DNA of 64,000 nucleotides from Micromonospora sp. CB01531 (GTDB lineage Bacteria; Actinomycetota; Actinomycetes; Mycobacteriales; Micromonosporaceae): positions 1 to 64,000 of the forward strand of contig NZ_LWLS01000094.1 of NCBI RefSeq assembly GCF_001905095.1, written 5' to 3'. The notes below the pieces were generated by a model. It worked only from the letters and a program-made list of their open reading frames with translations, ran no database searches and was not told the DNA's origin. Made by a program: the position numbers and the translations under genes. Below are positions 24,028-33,226 of the stretch, piece after piece (position 1 is the stretch's first letter; each line of letters begins with the position of its first letter).

Positions 24028-25767
24028 ATGTCCGTCCCCGGCATGCGCCGGGCCGCTGTCGGCCTGGCCGCACTCGCCGCGACCGCGTTCACCGCGGTCG
24101 CTGTCCACCCAAATCAGGCTGAAGCCGATCCGAAGCCGGTTGATGTCAAGCTGCTCGCCGTCAACGACCTCCACGGCAACCTCGAGCCGCCGACCGGCTC
24201 CAGCGGCACCATCGACGGGAAAACCGCGGGTGGCGCCGAATACCTGGCCACCCAGCTGAAGAAGCTGCGCGGCACCACCGAGGAGGAGCGGGAGCGCACC
24301 ATCACGGTCGGCGCCGGTGACCTGATCGGCGCCTCGCCGCTGCTCTCCGCGGCCTTCCACGACGAGCCGACCATCGAGGCGATGAACCTGGCCGGCCTCG
24401 ACTTCACCAGCGTCGGCAACCACGAGTTCGACGAGGGCGCCACCGAACTGCTGCGCATGCAGAACGGCGGCTGCCACCCGGTCGACGGCTGCGCCGACGG
24501 CACTCCGTTCAACGGCGCCAAGTTCCAGTACCTCTCGGCGAATGCCTTCAAGACCGCCACCGGCCAGCCGCTGCTGCCGCCGTACGGCATCAAGAACGTC
24601 GACGGCATCAAGGTCGGCTTCATCGGGATGACCCTGGAGGGCACCCCGCAGATCGTCAGCCAGCAGGGTGTCGCCGGCCTGACCTTCGCCGACGAGGCCG
24701 ACACCGCCAACAAGTACGCCCGCATCCTGCAGGCCCAGGGTGTGCAGGCCATCGTCGTGCTGCTGCACGAGGGCGGCGTGCAGAACGGCGGCGGCATCAA
24801 CGACTGCACCGGGTTCAGCGGCCCGATCGTCGACATCGCCAACCGGATGGACCCGGCCATCGACGTGATCGTCAGCGGGCACACCCACGCCGCGTACAAC
24901 TGCAACGTCAACGGCAAGCTGGTCACCAGTGCCAGCTCGTTCGGTCGCCTGGTCACCGACATCGACCTGAAGATCGACCGGCGTACCAAGGACGTCATCA
25001 GCGCCAAGGCGAACAACGTCGTGGTCACCCGGGACGTCCCGAAGGACACCGCCACCACCGACCTGATCACCCACTACAAGACCGCGCTCGGCCCGGTGGC
25101 CGACAAGGTGGTCGGCGAGACCACCGCCGCGATCACCAAGACCCAGGAGAACCTGTACCAGACCGGGGTCGACGCCAACGGCAAGCCGACGTACCAGACC
25201 GGTGAGTCGCCGCTCGGCAACCTGATCGCCGACGCCCAACTCGCCGCCACCGACAACGAGCAGAACGCGGTGGCCGCGTTCATGAACCCCGGTGGCGTCC
25301 GCGCCGACGTCGATGCCGGCCCGGTCACCTACGCCGAGGCGTTCACGGTCCAGCCGTTCGCCAACAACCTCGTGACGCTGGACCTGACCGGCGCGCAGCT
25401 CTACTGCATGCTGGAGCAGCAGTTCACCGTCGCCCGGGTGCTGTACGCGTCCTCGACGGTGCACTACGTCGTCGACGTCAACGGCACCACCGCGCCCGCC
25501 ACCTCGCCGTGCAGCGGCACCCGGGTGGTCCGGGGCAGCCTCACCATCAACGGCGCCCCGGTCGTTGACACGGCGACCTACCGGGTCACGGTGAACAACT
25601 TCCTCTCCGGTGGCGGCGACGGCTTCAGCGTCCTCCCGGGTGGGAAGAACCAGGTCACCGGCATGATCGACCTGGACGCCTTCACCGCGTACCTGACCGC
25701 GAAGTCGCCGGTCTCGCCGCCGGCGCTGGACCGGATCCAGACCACCGCGGAGGTTCCCGCCGCCTGA
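24028..25767 (+). CDS. Secreted 5'-nucleotidase / bifunctional metallophosphatase
   Basis: This 579-residue protein has a signal peptide (MRRAAVGLAALAATAFTAVA) and a calcineurin-like domain with NDLHGN, GNHEFDEG and SGHTHAAYNC. The C-terminal 5'-nucleotidase domain follows (SPLGNLIADAQLAATDN, NPGGVRAD, NNFLSGGGDGFSVL). It would release nucleosides and phosphate from extracellular nucleotides or UDP-sugars. ATG 24028 has CACGAGGAG upstream. The stretch before it (23739-24027) has no gene but must carry the promoter. No LPXTG sorting signal is present at the C-terminus, so the protein is likely free or loosely bound. The strong terminator at 25785 follows. Confidence 0.95.
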   Translation: MSVPGMRRAAVGLAALAATAFTAVAVHPNQAEADPKPVDVKLLAVNDLHGNLEPPTGSSGTIDGKTAGGAEYLATQLKKLRGTTEEERERTITVGAGDLIGASPLLSAAFHDEPTIEAMNLAGLDFTSVGNHEFDEGATELLRMQNGGCHPVDGCADGTPFNGAKFQYLSANAFKTATGQPLLPPYGIKNVDGIKVGFIGMTLEGTPQIVSQQGVAGLTFADEADTANKYARILQAQGVQAIVVLLHEGGVQNGGGINDCTGFSGPIVDIANRMDPAIDVIVSGHTHAAYNCNVNGKLVTSASSFGRLVTDIDLKIDRRTKDVISAKANNVVVTRDVPKDTATTDLITHYKTALGPVADKVVGETTAAITKTQENLYQTGVDANGKPTYQTGESPLGNLIADAQLAATDNEQNAVAAFMNPGGVRADVDAGPVTYAEAFTVQPFANNLVTLDLTGAQLYCMLEQQFTVARVLYASSTVHYVVDVNGTTAPATSPCSGTRVVRGSLTINGAPVVDTATYRVTVNNFLSGGGDGFSVLPGGKNQVTGMIDLDAFTAYLTAKSPVSPPALDRIQTTAEVPAA

Positions 25768-25784
25768 CGGCGACCCGCACCACG

Positions 25785-25817
25785 ACGGGCCCCGGAGCCA
25801 GCCGCTCCGGGGCCCGT
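25785..25817. terminator. Bidirectional terminator hairpin
   Basis: CGGGCCCCGGAG (25786-25797) pairs perfectly with CTCCGGGGCCCG (25805-25816), and a flanking A-T pair extends the stem. The loop is CCAGCCG. It sits 18 bp past the nucleotidase stop and faces the convergent MFS gene. Confidence 0.9.
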
Positions 25818-25864
25818 TCGCGTTCCGGTACTCCGCTCGCCCGCAGAGGCCACCAGCAGGGCGC

Positions 25865-27145
25865 TCAGGCGACGACGGGCTGCGGCTGGGTCGCCGGGGC
25901 CGGGGCGGTGCGGCCGTCCTGGGCGGCGGTCAGCAGCGGGCGCAGCGACAGGGCCAGCGCCGACGCGGCCAGGCAGCCGCCCACCACGACGGCCACCCAG
26001 AGCCGCCCGTGCGCCGCCCCGAGCAGCGGGCCGGCCGTGACCGGGCCGATGATCCCGCTGATTCCGAAGATCATCGAGCTCATTGCGTTGTACCGGCCGC
26101 GGAGCTCGTCGGTGGCGAGCGCGTTGGTCAGCGCCGGCATCACCGGCGAGAGCATGGTCTCGCCGAACCCGAAGATCGCCGCGCAGGCCACCACGCCGAG
26201 CGCCGCGACCAGCGCGTTGCCCGTGCCGACCAGGCCGGCCGCGCCGAGGACCAGCCAGGCCGCCGCGAAGACCGCGCCCACCGCGGCGAGCGCCCGGGTC
26301 CGGCTGCGCCCCTCCATCCGGCGGATCACCAACAGCTGGGCGAGCACGATCATCACCGTGTTGCAGGCGAGGGCCCAGGCCACCACCCGCGGCGTCACCT
26401 CCACCACCCGGACCGAGTACGCGGTGAAGCCCACTTCGATCTGCGCATAGCCGCAGGTGGTGAGCACCAGACCGAAGATGACCAGGCGCCGGAACGGCCG
26501 GTCCCGCAGCACGGTGAGGTAGCCCCCGGCCGACCGTGCGGCCGCCGTCGGGGCCTGCACCAGCCGGTGCCCGACGTGCGGCAGGGTCAGCAGGATCAGG
26601 CCCGGCGTCAGGTAGCTCAGCGCGTCCAGCAGGTAGATGGCTTGGAAGGTGACCGGGCGGGCGATGTCGACGACCGCGCCGGAGATCAGGCCACCCACCC
26701 CGATGCCGAGGTTGAGCAGGGCGAACTGGAGCCCGAACACCCGCTGCCGCTCACCGTCGCCGGTCAACGAGGCGAGGATGGTGGTCTGCCCGGCCCAGAG
26801 TGCCGAGCCGCCGATCGCGATCAGGGTGCTGACCGCGAAGGCCGTGCCGATCGAGTCGACCAGCGCGAGCGAGCCGGTGCCGACGGCTTCGATCGCCAGG
26901 CAGGGCAGCACCACCCGGCGGGCGCCGAACCGGTCGATCAGCGTCCCGCCCAGCGGCGACAGGGCGAGCGTCACCGCCCCGAACCAACCGATGACCAGGC
27001 CGGCCTGGTTGTCGGTCAGCCCGCGTACGTCGGTGAGGTAGATGAAGAGGAACGGCAGGGTCAGGCCGCGCCCGATGGCCGACAACAGGGTGCCGAGCAG
27101 GATCCGACGGGCTTCCGGGCGAGCGGGTAGGGCGCGGCGCAGCAT
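25865..27145 (-). CDS. MFS transporter (12-TM)
   Basis: This 426-residue transporter has motif A-type GGTLIDRFGARRVVLP between TM2 and TM3, then AIGGSALWAGQTTIL and twelve hydrophobic segments. It resembles multidrug or sugar exporters of the MFS DHA1 class. The ATG at 27145 is used because the upstream open reading continues antisense into a non-conserved Arg/Pro-rich stretch. Ribosome site is weak (AGG). It converges with the nucleotidase and diverges from the small hypothetical at 27256. Substrate is unknown; no regulator lies next to it. Confidence 0.88.
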   Translation of the reverse strand: MLRRALPARPEARRILLGTLLSAIGRGLTLPFLFIYLTDVRGLTDNQAGLVIGWFGAVTLALSPLGGTLIDRFGARRVVLPCLAIEAVGTGSLALVDSIGTAFAVSTLIAIGGSALWAGQTTILASLTGDGERQRVFGLQFALLNLGIGVGGLISGAVVDIARPVTFQAIYLLDALSYLTPGLILLTLPHVGHRLVQAPTAAARSAGGYLTVLRDRPFRRLVIFGLVLTTCGYAQIEVGFTAYSVRVVEVTPRVVAWALACNTVMIVLAQLLVIRRMEGRSRTRALAAVGAVFAAAWLVLGAAGLVGTGNALVAALGVVACAAIFGFGETMLSPVMPALTNALATDELRGRYNAMSSMIFGISGIIGPVTAGPLLGAAHGRLWVAVVVGGCLAASALALSLRPLLTAAQDGRTAPAPATQPQPVVA

Positions 27146-27255
27146 GCCTGGATTCTGTTGCCCGGGTGTGACAGGCGGCGAGCGGATTTCGGCCGGTTCC
27201 GCGTTCGGCAGAGCCGGTCCGTGAGCAAGAACACGCTGTCTGACATGCTGGCCCG

Positions 27256-27729
27256 GTGACCGTGACCTGGCGCCACCTGCCCGCACCGGCCCGCGAGATC
27301 GCCGCGGCCGCCACCGAGGCGGTGGCCACCGCCCGCGAGCGGGACACCGAGGCGTACCGGCCGGCGGTGGAACGGCTGGCCGCCGCCGACCGGGCCGGCC
27401 TGGTGCTCGGCGGGGTGGTCCGGCTGCTGCTGGAGCAGACCCACCCGGACGGGCTGGACGGGGACGACGTGCGCCAGGTGCTGGAGCGCTGCGTCCGGTC
27501 CACCACGCCGTGGTGGACCGACGTCGACCCGCACGTGCTGCTGGTCCTGCTGGCGAGCGCCCTCGGCGTGTACGAACCCGGCGACGACGACGGGCCACCC
27601 GACCCGGCCGCGATCGCCCGGCACGCGCCGTTGCTCGTCGCCGACCTGCTGGCCGCCACCGACCGGCCGCTGGCGGACTACCTGGCCGCCGCCTTCACCG
27701 AGGTCGCGCGCACCGAGCTGCACGACTGA
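27256..27729 (+). CDS. Hypothetical helical protein
   Basis: This 157-residue protein is not recognised. It is almost entirely alpha-helical with many Ala/Leu/Asp/Glu/Arg. It begins WRHLPAPAREIAAAATEAV and has a Trp-Trp pair (TTPWWTDVD) at the middle. It has no signal peptide, membrane helix or known motif. The GTG at 27256 is the only sensible start, with GGCCCG before it. It converges with the antiporter gene on the other strand (25 bp apart) and has no co-directional partners. Codon use matches its neighbours, so it is probably a genuine lineage-specific gene. Confidence 0.7.
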   Translation: MTVTWRHLPAPAREIAAAATEAVATARERDTEAYRPAVERLAAADRAGLVLGGVVRLLLEQTHPDGLDGDDVRQVLERCVRSTTPWWTDVDPHVLLVLLASALGVYEPGDDDGPPDPAAIARHAPLLVADLLAATDRPLADYLAAAFTEVARTELHD

Positions 27730-27753
27730 CGGCGGCGGGACGGACCGGACCGC

Positions 27754-28866
27754 TCAGGGGCTGGCCGCCAGGAAGACGAACGCGGCGAGCAGCACCAGGT
27801 GCACCCCGCCCTGGAGCACGGTCGCCCGGCCCGGCACCACGGTGAGAACGCCGGTCACGGCGGTGAGCGCGAGCAGCGTCAACTGCGTGCCGCCGAGGCC
27901 CAGCAGCAGCGGCCCCTCCAACCAGATCGAGGCCAGCGCTATGGCCGGGATGGTCAGTCCGATGCTGGCCATCGCCGAGCCGAGGGCCAGATTGAGGCTG
28001 ATCTGGACCCGGTCCCGCCGGGCGGCCCGGGCCGCGGCGAGGGTCTCCGGCAGCAGCACCAGCAGGGCGATCACCACCCCGACGAACGCCTGCGGCAGGT
28101 TGGCCGCCGAGACACCCGCCTCGATCGCCGGAGAGATTATCTTCGCGTTGCCGACCACTGCTACCAGCGCCACCAGCAGCAGTATCAGGCTGGCCAGCGC
28201 GGTCCGGGCCGACGGCGGGTCCGCGTGCCCGTCGCCGTCGGCATCGACGGCCACGACGCTGCCCTCGTGGGTGACCGGGAGGAAGTAGTCGCGGTGCCGG
28301 CCGGTCTGCACCATCACGAAGAGGCCGTAGAGGGCGAGCGACGCCACCGCCGCGAAGGTGAGCTGCGCGGGGGAGAACTGCGGGCCCGGCCGGCTGGTGG
28401 TGAAGGTGGGCACCACCAGGCTGAGCGTGGCGAGCGTGGCCACGGTGGCGAGAGCCCCACCGGTGCCCTCTGGGTTGAAGACCGCGACCCGGTGACGCAG
28501 CGCGCCGATCAGCAGCGACAGGCCGAGGATCCCGTTGCAGGTGATCATGACGGCGGCGAAGACGGTGTCGCGGGCCAGCGCCTGCGTCTTTTCCCCGCCG
28601 CTGATCATGAGGGTGACGATCAGTCCGACTTCGATCACCGTGACCGCCACGGCAAGGAGCAGCGAGCCCAACGGCTCCCCCACCTTGTGCGCCACGACCT
28701 CCGCGTGGTGCACGGCGGCCAGGACCGCACCGGCCAGCAGCGCGGCCACCACCGCGATCAACGGGCCGGGCAGCTGGCGCCCCCAGGCGGCCGCGAGCAC
28801 CAGGACCGCGATCAGGGGTACGAGGGTGGTCCAGTCGGTCAGGCGGGAGCGGATGAGGCCGGGCAT
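27754..28866 (-). CDS. chaA: ChaA-type calcium/proton (sodium/proton) antiporter
   Basis: This 370-residue polytopic protein of the CaCA superfamily has HAEVVAHKVGEPLGSLLLAVAVTVIEVGLIVTLM, containing the conserved first alpha repeat (GEP..GS...TVIE). The second repeat is LLPETLAAARAARRDRVQISLNLALGSAMASIGLTIPA. About ten hydrophobic helices are seen. The central cytoplasmic loop carries an EF-hand-like run, DADGDGHADPPS. An ATG at 28896 gives a ten-residue longer version; 28866 is preferred because it matches the family's usual N-terminus length. It should extrude Ca2+ or Na+ in exchange for protons. Confidence 0.9.
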   Translation of the reverse strand: MPGLIRSRLTDWTTLVPLIAVLVLAAAWGRQLPGPLIAVVAALLAGAVLAAVHHAEVVAHKVGEPLGSLLLAVAVTVIEVGLIVTLMISGGEKTQALARDTVFAAVMITCNGILGLSLLIGALRHRVAVFNPEGTGGALATVATLATLSLVVPTFTTSRPGPQFSPAQLTFAAVASLALYGLFVMVQTGRHRDYFLPVTHEGSVVAVDADGDGHADPPSARTALASLILLLVALVAVVGNAKIISPAIEAGVSAANLPQAFVGVVIALLVLLPETLAAARAARRDRVQISLNLALGSAMASIGLTIPAIALASIWLEGPLLLGLGGTQLTLLALTAVTGVLTVVPGRATVLQGGVHLVLLAAFVFLAASP

Positions 28867-28949
28867 GCCACCAACCTTGCCAGGAAAATTGATCATCTGC
28901 CCGTGGGCAGGATCGCGTCCTCGGCCACCGGGGCCGATGACAGATACGG

Positions 28950-28979
28950 ATCAGGGCCCCTCCGTGGAGGGGCCCTGAT
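28950..28979 (-). terminator. Terminator hairpin downstream of tRNA-Pro
   Basis: ATCAGGGCCCCTCC (28950-28963) and GGAGGGGCCCTGAT (28966-28979) pair perfectly over 14 bp around GT. It lies 14 bp past the tRNA 3' end on the minus strand, consistent with termination of the tRNA transcript. Confidence 0.88.
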
Positions 28980-28993
28980 GCATTTACCTCTGG

Positions 28994-29067
<74 letters not shown>

Positions 29068-29138
29068 AGGCGTGCCGACAAATAGTAGCCCACCCGCTCC
29101 GATGGTCAAACTCGGTACCCCACCCGGGCGCGGGCCGG

Positions 29139-30032
29139 TCAGCGGGAGATCAGCGTGAGCACGCTCGCCTCGGGCGGGCAGGCGAACCGCACCGGCGCGG
29201 TGGGGTGCGTACCGAGGCCCGCGGAGACGTGCAGCCAGGAGTCCGAGCCGGGCCAGCGGTGCAGCCCGCGGGCCATCGAGCGGGGCAGGCCGCAGTTGGT
29301 CACCAGCGCGCCGTAGCCGGGCACGCAGACCTGGCCGCCGTGGGTGTGGCCGGCCAGCAGCAGCCCGAAGCCGTCGGCGGCCATCCGGTCGAGCACGGCC
29401 GGCTCGGGGGAGTGGCTGAGGGCGATGGAGAGCGTCGTCCCGGAGCTGACCGGGCCGGCCACCGCGTCGTAGTCGTCCCGCTCGACGTGCGGGTCGTCCA
29501 CGCCGGCCAGCTCGATCTCCCGGCCGCCCGCCTTCAGGGTGGTCCGCGCGTTGTTGAGGTCCACCCAGCCGGCGCCGGTGAACACGTCGCGCAGTTCCTC
29601 GTACGGCAGCGGCACGCCCTCGGTGTACTCGCGGTCGGGCAGGAAGTAGGTGAACGGGTTCTTCCAGACCGGCCCGGTGTAGTCGTTGGAGCCGAAGACG
29701 AAGGCGCCGGGCAGGTCGAGCAGCGGTTGCAGGGCCCGCAGCACGCCGGGGACGGCGTCGGGGTGCGCCATGTTGTCCCCGGTGACCACCACCAGGTCGG
29801 GGTCGAGGGCGGCCAGCGAGGCCACCCAGTCCTGCTTGCGCCGCTGGTTGGGCATCATGTGGAGGTCCGACAGGTGCAGCACGCGCAACGGCTCGGCGTC
29901 GGTCGGAAGCACCGGCACGTCGTACCGCCGCAGGGTGAACAGGTTGCGCTCGACGAGGGACGCGTACGCCAGGGTGGCCGCGCCGGCGGCGACGGTCCCG
30001 GCGGCGAGCCGGAATAGTGTGCGCTTTCGCAT
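29139..30032 (-). CDS. Metallophosphoesterase with N-terminal signal/anchor
   Basis: This 297-residue protein has a basic start and hydrophobic segment (LFRLAAGTVAAGAATLAYASL). A calcineurin-like domain follows with HLSDLHM, VVTGDNMAH, GSNDYTG, ALSHSP and LLAGHTHGGQVCVP, the YkuE/Rv3683 arrangement for membrane-associated phosphoesterases. ATG 30032 is preferred; the upstream frame extension has no support. It is divergent from the YqeY gene (25 bp between starts). With ponA2 and whiB4 nearby, it reproduces the order of M. tuberculosis Rv3683-Rv3682-Rv3681c. Substrate may be a lipid or cell-wall phosphate (inference). Confidence 0.9.
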   Translation of the reverse strand: MRKRTLFRLAAGTVAAGAATLAYASLVERNLFTLRRYDVPVLPTDAEPLRVLHLSDLHMMPNQRRKQDWVASLAALDPDLVVVTGDNMAHPDAVPGVLRALQPLLDLPGAFVFGSNDYTGPVWKNPFTYFLPDREYTEGVPLPYEELRDVFTGAGWVDLNNARTTLKAGGREIELAGVDDPHVERDDYDAVAGPVSSGTTLSIALSHSPEPAVLDRMAADGFGLLLAGHTHGGQVCVPGYGALVTNCGLPRSMARGLHRWPGSDSWLHVSAGLGTHPTAPVRFACPPEASVLTLISR

Positions 30033-30057
30033 GCCGTTCAGGGTAGTTTGACCGTCC

Positions 30058-30513
30058 ATGAGCACGCTGAAGGATCGCCTCACCGCCGACATGCGCGCCG
30101 CCCTGAAGGCGCGCGACGAGCTGACCACCTCTACGCTGCGGATGGCCCTCGCGGCCGTGGGCAACGCCGAGGTCGCCGGCAAGGAAAAGCGCGAGCTCAG
30201 CGATGACGAGGTCCTCGCGGTGCTGACCAAGGAGGCGAAGAAGCGGCGCGAGGCGGCCACGGCCTTCGCCGACGCGGGCCGTACCGAGCAGGCCGGCAAG
30301 GAGACCGCCGAGGGTGAGGTGCTGGAGCGCTACCTGCCGAAGCAGCTCTCCGACGCCGAGCTGACCGAGCTGGTCACGGGGGCGCTGGCTGCGGGCGGCT
30401 TCACTGGCAAGGCGCAGATGGGCCCGGCCATGAAGGCGGCCCAGGCGGCCGTGGCCGGCCGGGCCGAGGGCGGCCGGGTCGCCGCCGAGGTACGCCGACA
30501 GCTCGGTCTCTGA
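30058..30513 (+). CDS. GatB/YqeY domain protein
   Basis: This 151-residue YqeY-like protein begins MSTLKDRLTADMRAALKARD, with the conserved TLRMALAAVGNAEV motif. The C-terminal tail is LERYLPKQLSDAELTELV and GPAMKAAQAAVAGRAEGGRVAAEVRRQL, the small helical tail domain also found at the C-terminus of GatB. It may bind tRNA or aminoacyl-tRNA complexes; function is poorly established. It is transcribed from the 25-bp divergent region with the metallophosphoesterase and is followed at once by a strong bidirectional terminator shared with ponA2. Confidence 0.93.
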   Translation: MSTLKDRLTADMRAALKARDELTTSTLRMALAAVGNAEVAGKEKRELSDDEVLAVLTKEAKKRREAATAFADAGRTEQAGKETAEGEVLERYLPKQLSDAELTELVTGALAAGGFTGKAQMGPAMKAAQAAVAGRAEGGRVAAEVRRQLGL

Positions 30514-30520
30514 CCAACGA

Positions 30521-30561
30521 CGAAGCGGGCGGGCACCCCACCAGGGTGCCCGCCCGCTTCG
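30521..30561. terminator. Bidirectional terminator hairpin
   Basis: A perfect 18-bp stem, CGAAGCGGGCGGGCACCC and its complement, closes on CACCA. It lies 7 bp past the YqeY stop and 11 bp before the ponA2 stop. It is the longest perfect stem found in the window. Confidence 0.92.
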
Positions 30562-30572
30562 TCCTTGGCCGG

Positions 30573-33005
30573 TCAGCCGCGCGGTCGCGGCCCCCGGCCG
30601 TTGCCGTTGCCGGGCGGGACCGTCGGGCCGCCGGGGCCCGTGCTGGTGCCGGGCTTGGGCTGGCCGGAGCTGACCTCGATCATCACCACGCCGCCCTTGA
30701 TGGTGCGCCCGTCCGGGCTGGTGCCGGCGGCGGTGCCCGCCGGGCACTCCGACGGGCTCGGGTTGTTGGAGACCACCGGGTCGAAGCCGGCGCCGCGCAG
30801 CCGCGACTTGGCGGCGTCGATCGACTGGCACTTCACGTTGGGGATGGAGCGCTGGTCACCCTTGATGATCTTGCCGCTCGGCGGGGTGAACTCCTTCCGC
30901 TCCTTGCCCTTCATGGCGTCCCGCAGCGTCTCGGTTACCGCGGGGTTGATGCCGGTGAGCTCCTTGTGGCCCATCTTCTGGTTGGTCTGCGGCCAGTCCG
31001 GGTCGGCCATGATGCCGGCCACCGCGTACTGCTTGGTCATCGCGACCAGGGCCGAGGTCTTGTCCGAGTCGGTGGTGCCGGACTTGCCGGCCACCGGCGC
31101 GTTGACGATGCGGTGGACCTCGCCGGCGGTGGCGGTCTTGCACTCGGAGGTCGAGGAGCGGTCACCCACCGGGCAGCGGGCGGCGTCCACGGCGGCCCGG
31201 GCCACCTGGGTGTCGATCCGCTGCTCGCAGCGCGGGTTGGCGACGTCCAGCTTGTCGCCGTCCGGGCTGCGGATTTCCTCGACCGGGATCGGCTCGCAGT
31301 ACTTGCCGTCGGCGGCCAGGGTGGCGTACGCGTTGGCCAGTTCCAGCGGCGTGGTCTGCGAGACACCCAGGCTGAACGCACCCCACTGGTGCGCGTCCGC
31401 GGCGAGCTTGGCGTCGTCGGAGGAGCGGAAGGTGATGCCGAGCTTCTCCGCGGCCTTCACCACGTTCTCCGCGCCGACCTGCTGCTGGAGCGGGATGAAG
31501 TAGGTATTGACCGAGAAGCCGAACCCGCTCCACATGTTGTGCACGCCGGCCATCGACTTCGAGGCGTTCTGCGGGCAGTAGAAGTGCGTGCCGGGGCAGG
31601 CCGCCGGCGAGCCCTGCTTGATGATGTAGTCGGACTTGAAGACCGGCTGCGCGTTGATGGTGTAGCTGAGCGGGATGCCCTTCTCCAGGGCCGCCACCAG
31701 GGTAAAGATCTTGAAGGTCGAGCCGGCCTGGTAGCCGTTGGCGCCACCGCCGCCGGTGACCAGCGGGTTGACCGTGTTCGGGTAGGTGCCCCGGATGCCC
31801 TTCTTGCGCTTCTTCGGGTCGCTGCTGAGCTGGTTCTGCGGATGGTTCGGATCGTCGAGCTTGTAGTTCCGGTTGACCGCGATGGCGCGGACCTTGCCGG
31901 TGCCCGGCTCAATGACCGCCACCATCCGGGCGGCCTTGTTGTTGGCGCTCAGGTGGTTACGGACCGCCTTGTCGGCACCCGTCTGCGCCTGCACGTCCAG
32001 GCTGGTCTTGATGGTGTAGCCACCGCTCTTCAGCCGGCGCTCACGCTCGTACGAGTTGGCGCCGAAGGTCTCCTGCTGCATCCACCAGCGGTAGAAGTAG
32101 TCGCAGAAGAAGCCCCAGCTCTGCGTGTTGGCCTGGACACAGCCGTTCGGGGCGCGCTTGCTGTTGACCTTCAGCGTGATCTTCTTGGCCTGCTCGGCCT
32201 CATCCTTGGTGATCGCCCCGATCTGCACCATGTTGTCGATGACGTAGTTACGTCGCCCGACCGCCTCCGTGTAGCCGGACTTGGTGGTGGGGTCGAACGC
32301 GGTCGGCGCCTTCACCAGGCCGGCCAGCAGCGCCGACTCCTGGATGTCGAGCTTGCTCGGCGGCTTGCCGAAGTAGGTCTGGCTCGCGGCGAAGATGCCG
32401 TACGCGCCGTTGCCGAAGGCGGCGATGTTCAGGTAGCGCTCCAGGATCTCGTCCTTGGAGAACTCCTTGTCGACCTGCATGGCTAGCGACATCTCGCGCA
32501 GCTTGCGGGCGCTGGTGTCCTCGGTCGCGGCGACCACGTCGGCCGGGTGCGTGGCCGAGTACGAGATGGCCAGCCGGACGTACTGCATGGTCAGGGTGGA
32601 CGCACCCTGCCGGGAGTTGACCCCGGAGCTGTTGTTGACGAACGCGCGGGCGACGCCGTTGAAGTCGACACCGTTGTGCTTGTAGAAGTTGTGGTCCTCG
32701 GCCGCGATGATGGCCTTCTGCATGTAGGGCGAGACGTCCTTGAGCTTGACCTCCTTGCGGTACTCGTCATACATCGCGGCCAACGGGGTCTTGCCGTCCG
32801 CGGCGACCAGAACGCTGGCCTGCGGGGACCGGGCCACGGTCAGTTCCTTGGGCAGCGCGCCAAAGGTCTCGGCCCCCGCCTTGGCGGCCAGTCCGGACAT
32901 CGCCACTGCGGGGAAGGCCGCCGCCGCGACCACCACGCCGGCCAACAGGCCACAGATGAGTAGCGATGCGGCGTTGGTCAGCACATTGTGGTCACGTTTC
33001 CGCAT
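30573..33005 (-). CDS. ponA2: Class A penicillin-binding protein (PonA2-type) with PASTA domain
   Basis: This 810-residue bifunctional murein synthase starts at the ATG at 33005, with GAGGTGA just upstream; a GTG at 33014 is possible. It has one transmembrane helix (LLICGLLAGVVVAAAAF). The GT51 glycosyltransferase has the signature AAEDHNFYKHNGVDFNG and QGASTLTMQYVR. The transpeptidase has STFK (active Ser), SVN and KSGTT motifs, all intact. A C-terminal PASTA domain (SIPNVKCQSIDAAKSRLRGA) ends with a Pro/Gly-rich tail. PASTA and gene order match PonA2 of mycobacteria. It synthesises and crosslinks peptidoglycan at the membrane. Confidence 0.95.
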   Translation of the reverse strand: MRKRDHNVLTNAASLLICGLLAGVVVAAAAFPAVAMSGLAAKAGAETFGALPKELTVARSPQASVLVAADGKTPLAAMYDEYRKEVKLKDVSPYMQKAIIAAEDHNFYKHNGVDFNGVARAFVNNSSGVNSRQGASTLTMQYVRLAISYSATHPADVVAATEDTSARKLREMSLAMQVDKEFSKDEILERYLNIAAFGNGAYGIFAASQTYFGKPPSKLDIQESALLAGLVKAPTAFDPTTKSGYTEAVGRRNYVIDNMVQIGAITKDEAEQAKKITLKVNSKRAPNGCVQANTQSWGFFCDYFYRWWMQQETFGANSYERERRLKSGGYTIKTSLDVQAQTGADKAVRNHLSANNKAARMVAVIEPGTGKVRAIAVNRNYKLDDPNHPQNQLSSDPKKRKKGIRGTYPNTVNPLVTGGGGANGYQAGSTFKIFTLVAALEKGIPLSYTINAQPVFKSDYIIKQGSPAACPGTHFYCPQNASKSMAGVHNMWSGFGFSVNTYFIPLQQQVGAENVVKAAEKLGITFRSSDDAKLAADAHQWGAFSLGVSQTTPLELANAYATLAADGKYCEPIPVEEIRSPDGDKLDVANPRCEQRIDTQVARAAVDAARCPVGDRSSTSECKTATAGEVHRIVNAPVAGKSGTTDSDKTSALVAMTKQYAVAGIMADPDWPQTNQKMGHKELTGINPAVTETLRDAMKGKERKEFTPPSGKIIKGDQRSIPNVKCQSIDAAKSRLRGAGFDPVVSNNPSPSECPAGTAAGTSPDGRTIKGGVVMIEVSSGQPKPGTSTGPGGPTVPPGNGNGRGPRPRG

Positions 33006-33139
33006 CCAGGTCACCTCGACAGGGTACGCGAGTAGGGAATGAGGGGCGCGCGGGGAACTTTCCCCATTTCCAGCACGCGCCGGCCTCGTTGTGCTAAACG
33101 CACGAACCCAGGCGGATGGTTGCGTGGACCCGCAGAAGT

Positions 33140-33157
33140 CTCCCCCGAAAGGGGGAG
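33140..33157 (+). other. Short hairpin with GAAA tetraloop in whiB upstream region
   Basis: CTCCCCC and GGGGGAG close a GAAA loop. It is followed by CTGCGCAGCGTTTTC, ending in a short T-run, so it could be a terminator of a small leader RNA or a regulatory hairpin. The direction is not certain. Confidence 0.45.
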
Positions 33158-33226
33158 CTGCGCAGCGTTTTCACGTACTCGGGTGGGGTAGACGGCGGGC
33201 GAGAGCCCGGGAAGCCGGGAGTGTCC

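Noticed and set aside
27256..27729. Possible antitoxin or regulator
   Set aside because: It has no DNA-binding motif, partner toxin or coupled neighbour; left as hypothetical.
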